NCBI GenBank assembly: GCA_965243325.1
Contig: CBDEUQ010000003.1
Location: 620,001 to 684,000 of the forward strand
Length of the DNA stretch: 64,000 bases
Direction of reading: 5' to 3'
Origin: JANQOH01 sp965243325
GTDB lineage: Bacteria; Pseudomonadota; Alphaproteobacteria; UBA7887
The stretch's first letter is position 1; each line of letters starts with the position of its first letter. Both the position numbers and the translations under genes were made by a program. The notes below the pieces were generated by a model, which was given only the letters and a program-made list of their open reading frames with translations, ran no database searches and had not been told where the DNA came from. Shown here in pieces: positions 61,720 through 64,000 of this stretch.

Positions 61720-62634
61720 TCAGGCGGTATCGGCGACGTCGCCCGGCGAGGCAGGATGCACGCGAAGGCGCCGGATGCGCCGCGGGTCGGCCTCAAGAAC
61801 CTCGAACGTCAGGCCACAGTCATGGGCGATGATCTCACCGGCCCGCGGAACGCGGCCGGCGAGGGCGAAGACCAGACCGCCGAGGGTATCGATCTGCTCG
61901 TCGCGGTCCGCCGGCAGCAGATCCACGCCGAGCCGCCGCGCGAGCGCATCGACCGGCACACGCGCCGATGCGTCGAAGCCGCCATCCTCGCGTTCGGCGA
62001 GGACCGGCGTCGTGGCCCGGTCGTGCTCGTCCTCGATCTCGCCGACGATCTCCTCCACGAGGTCCTCGATGGTCGCAAGGCCATCGATTCCGCCGTGCTC
62101 GTCGACCACCAGTGCCATGTGCAGCTTGGTCGCGCGCATCTGGCGCAGCAGCTTGTGAATCGGCATCGACGCCGGCACGAACGGGATCGTGCGCGCCACG
62201 GCGACAAGGTCGAAGGCGCGGTCGCCCTGCCAATACGCGAGGAGGTCGCGCACGTGCACCATGCCGACGATGTCGTCGAGCGAGTCCTCGAACACGGGAA
62301 GGCGAGAGTGTCCGGCGGCAGCCATCGTCTCGACAATCGAGCCGAGACTGGCGGACGCAGGCACGGCGACAATGTCGGCCCGCGGAACCATCACGTCCTC
62401 GACGCGCGTCTCGCCGAACTTGAGCAGATTGAGCAGCATCGTCCGCTCCTGCTCGTCGATCGCCGTGGCCGCGTCGGGGTGTTCCTCGATCAATTCCTCC
62501 ACCGACTCGCGCAGCGACGCTATGCGACTGCCGCCCGTGAGCGACCGCAACCAGTCGCCGAGAAGGCTCAGAAGCGTCTTGCCGTTGCCGTCGCGCGCAG
62601 GCCTCGCGTGCGTTCGCGCCGTGCCGTCGCTCAC
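61720..62634 (-). CDS. corC: CorC/HlyC-type CBS domain protein
   Basis: A 304-residue cytoplasmic protein of the hemolysin C/CorC group: an N-terminal acidic segment, two CBS domains (VEDVMVPRADIVAVPASASL and MVHVRDLLAYW...IPFVPASMPIHKLLRQM), and the C-terminal CorC_HlyC domain (LGGLVFALAGRVPRAGEII). The membrane DUF21 part of larger relatives is missing, as is normal for the copy beside ybeY. GTG start in a GTGA overlap with ybeY. Confidence 0.92.
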   Translation of the reverse strand: MSDGTARTHARPARDGNGKTLLSLLGDWLRSLTGGSRIASLRESVEELIEEHPDAATAIDEQERTMLLNLLKFGETRVEDVMVPRADIVAVPASASLGSIVETMAAAGHSRLPVFEDSLDDIVGMVHVRDLLAYWQGDRAFDLVAVARTIPFVPASMPIHKLLRQMRATKLHMALVVDEHGGIDGLATIEDLVEEIVGEIEDEHDRATTPVLAEREDGGFDASARVPVDALARRLGVDLLPADRDEQIDTLGGLVFALAGRVPRAGEIIAHDCGLTFEVLEADPRRIRRLRVHPASPGDVADTA

Positions 62635-63128
62635 GCCGGCCATTCCCCGCTTTGCCAGGGATCGGCGACGCCGATCCGCCGCAGCACGCGAGTCTCCGCA
62701 CCGCGCATCTCGGCCGCCTCGCGATCGTCCCGATGGTCGTAGCCGAGCAGATGGAGCGTTCCGTGAACGACGAGGTGGCGCGCGTGGTCGGCCACCGCGA
62801 GGCCACGGGCGCGGGCCTCCCGGCACACGGTTTCGCGGGCCAGCACCACGTCGCCGAGGACGCCCGGCGCTCCGGGAGCCAGCGCCGGCGAGCCGGGAAA
62901 GGCGAGAACGTTGGTCGCCCCGGCGCAGCCACGGTAGCGCCGGTTCAGAGAAACGACCGTGGCATCGTCCGCCAGCAGGATACTAAGCTCCACCGGCCCG
63001 CCCGGTGCCGCCTCGGCCAGCGCGGCGTCGGCAGCGCGCCGACAGGCGGCGGCGGCATCGAGAAAGGAGCCGGTCCACGCCGCGTCGTCGACGGCCACAT
63101 CGATGTTCCGCGCCGCAGCGACGCTCAC
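62631..63128 (-). CDS. ybeY: endoribonuclease YbeY (rRNA maturation factor)
   Basis: Zinc-dependent RNase involved in 16S rRNA 3'-end maturation and ribosome quality control, 165 residues. The metal motif H-x3-H-x5-H is seen in HLVVHGTLHLLGYDH, and LNRRYRGCAGATNVLAFP is the second conserved block. GTG start overlaps the phoH stop by four bases (GTGA), and its own stop overlaps corC the same way, so three genes are translationally chained. Confidence 0.94.
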   Translation of the reverse strand: MSVAAARNIDVAVDDAAWTGSFLDAAAACRRAADAALAEAAPGGPVELSILLADDATVVSLNRRYRGCAGATNVLAFPGSPALAPGAPGVLGDVVLARETVCREARARGLAVADHARHLVVHGTLHLLGYDHRDDREAAEMRGAETRVLRRIGVADPWQSGEWPA

Positions 63129-64000
63129 GACCGGGCTCCGGCGCGATCTGCGATCTTCGTCTCCGTCTCGCGCTCGTCCGTCTGGCGATCACGATAGGCG
63201 CGGACGATACGCGTCACCAGGTCGTGGCGCACCACATCGCGTTCGGAGAAGCGGACGACGCGGACGCCGTCGAGGGCGCCCGTTACGCTCAGGGCGTCGT
63301 GCAGTCCCGATCGCGTGTTCGCGGGCAGGTCGATCTGCGTGAGATCGCCGGTGACGACCATGCGCGCGTTCTCGCCGATGCGGGTCAGGAACATCTTCAT
63401 CTGCACCGGGGTCGTGTTCTGCCCTTCATCGAGAATGACGAATGCGTTGGACAGGGTCCGACCGCGCATGAACGCCAAGGGCGCGATCTCGATCTGCCCG
63501 CTGCGCAGTCCCGCGGCAACCCGATCCGCCGGCATCATATCGTAGAACGCGTCGTACAGCGGTCGGAAGTAGGGGTCGACCTTCTCCTGCACGTCACCGG
63601 GGAGGAAACCCAGCCGCTCGCCGGACTCGACCGCCGGCCGCGAAAGGACGATGCGCTCGACCTGTCCGCGCGCGAGCATGGCGACCGCGACGGCGACGGC
63701 GAGATAGGTCTTGCCCGTCCCCGCCGGCCCAATGCCGTAGGTGAGCTCGCATTCGCGCAGAGCGCGGACATACGCGGCCTGCGCCGGCGAACGCGGCAAA
63801 ATGCGGCGCTTGTGCGCAGCGACGACGGCTTCGTCGGCGATCAGCGGCGACACCTCCGCCGTCTCGACGTCATGCGTCATGCGCAGCGCCGCATCGACTT
63901 CCTGCGGCCCGACGGGAAGACCGCGCCGCAGCATGTCGTGCAGCGATACGAGGACCGCCTTGGCACGATTCGCGGCGTCCGTCCGCCCCGAAATGGCAAG
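63125..64000 (-). CDS. phoH: PhoH family ATPase (5' end beyond the window)
   Basis: P-loop ATPase of the PhoH/YbeZ family, partner of YbeY in RNA metabolism. Visible are the Walker A GPAGTGKT, the GFLPGDVQEKVDPYFRPLYDA block and VILDEGQNTTPVQMKMFLTRIG (Walker B). The frame stays open to position 64000, and the residues before the internal ATG at 63934 (AISGRTDAANRAKAVLVSL) look like the PhoH N-terminal domain. The true start is therefore outside the window. Confidence 0.94.
   Translation of the reverse strand, partial: LAISGRTDAANRAKAVLVSLHDMLRRGLPVGPQEVDAALRMTHDVETAEVSPLIADEAVVAAHKRRILPRSPAQAAYVRALRECELTYGIGPAGTGKTYLAVAVAVAMLARGQVERIVLSRPAVESGERLGFLPGDVQEKVDPYFRPLYDAFYDMMPADRVAAGLRSGQIEIAPLAFMRGRTLSNAFVILDEGQNTTPVQMKMFLTRIGENARMVVTGDLTQIDLPANTRSGLHDALSVTGALDGVRVVRFSERDVVRHDLVTRIVRAYRDRQTDERETETKIADRAGARS

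Overview
The window is a GC-rich chromosomal segment from an alphaproteobacterium, most likely near Rhodospirillales. That placement is inferred from gene content and order: an RpoH sigma factor beside a CarD regulator, a seven-iron ferredoxin and a Suv3-like helicase; a divergent pepA-holC / lptF-lptG-lptD-surA-rsmA pair; and phoH-ybeY-corC-lnt. Many genes start with GTG or TTG, and neighbours are often coupled by 1-4 base stop/start overlaps.

Layout. 1-3.4 kb: end of a fatty-acid synthesis operon (fabG, acpP, fabF) followed by mltG. 3.5-5.0 kb: dehalogenase-like HAD protein and enoyl-CoA hydratase. 5.0-11.9 kb: a leftward stress/RNA block (helicase, S4 RNA-binding protein, TerB-like protein, fdxA, carD, a phosphatase-fold protein that has lost its metal ligands, rpoH). 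11.9-16.6 kb: GFA protein, a lipoprotein alpha/beta hydrolase without its nucleophile serine, an esterase, gluQRS and a long acyl-CoA dehydrogenase. 16.7-25.4 kb: an accessory island with hicB and a broken hicA, an intact higBA pair, a phosphodiesterase gene bracketed by 301-bp direct repeats, remains of two further hig loci joined head to head, and a complete type I restriction-modification operon (hsdM, hsdS, hsdR). The hsdS gene is visibly richer in A and T than its surroundings.

25.6-28.8 kb: bioA, bioB and gmk. 28.8-37.6 kb: outer-membrane and LPS-assembly operon (lptF, lptG, lptD, surA, rsmA), divergent from pepA-holC. 37.6-57.1 kb: a stretch bounded by two apparently identical 1280-bp IS256-family elements, each with its own 8-bp target duplication. 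Between them lie an OmpA-like lipoprotein, a catabolic cluster (MmgE/PrpD, acyl-CoA dehydrogenase, relic of a CaiB/BaiF CoA-transferase), a Baeyer-Villiger-type monooxygenase with a LysR regulator, tRNA-Pro, rpsD, trmJ, cimA, cysS, and an exported iron-sulfur aldo/keto reductase coupled to a small membrane protein. 57.1-64 kb: enoyl-CoA hydratase, quinone-oxidoreductase-like MDR, SDR, then lnt, corC, ybeY and phoH, which runs off the right edge.

I found no CRISPR array, prophage or rRNA. The most unusual material is the eroded toxin-antitoxin island, the pseudoenzymes, and the iron-sulfur aldo/keto reductase with its membrane partner.
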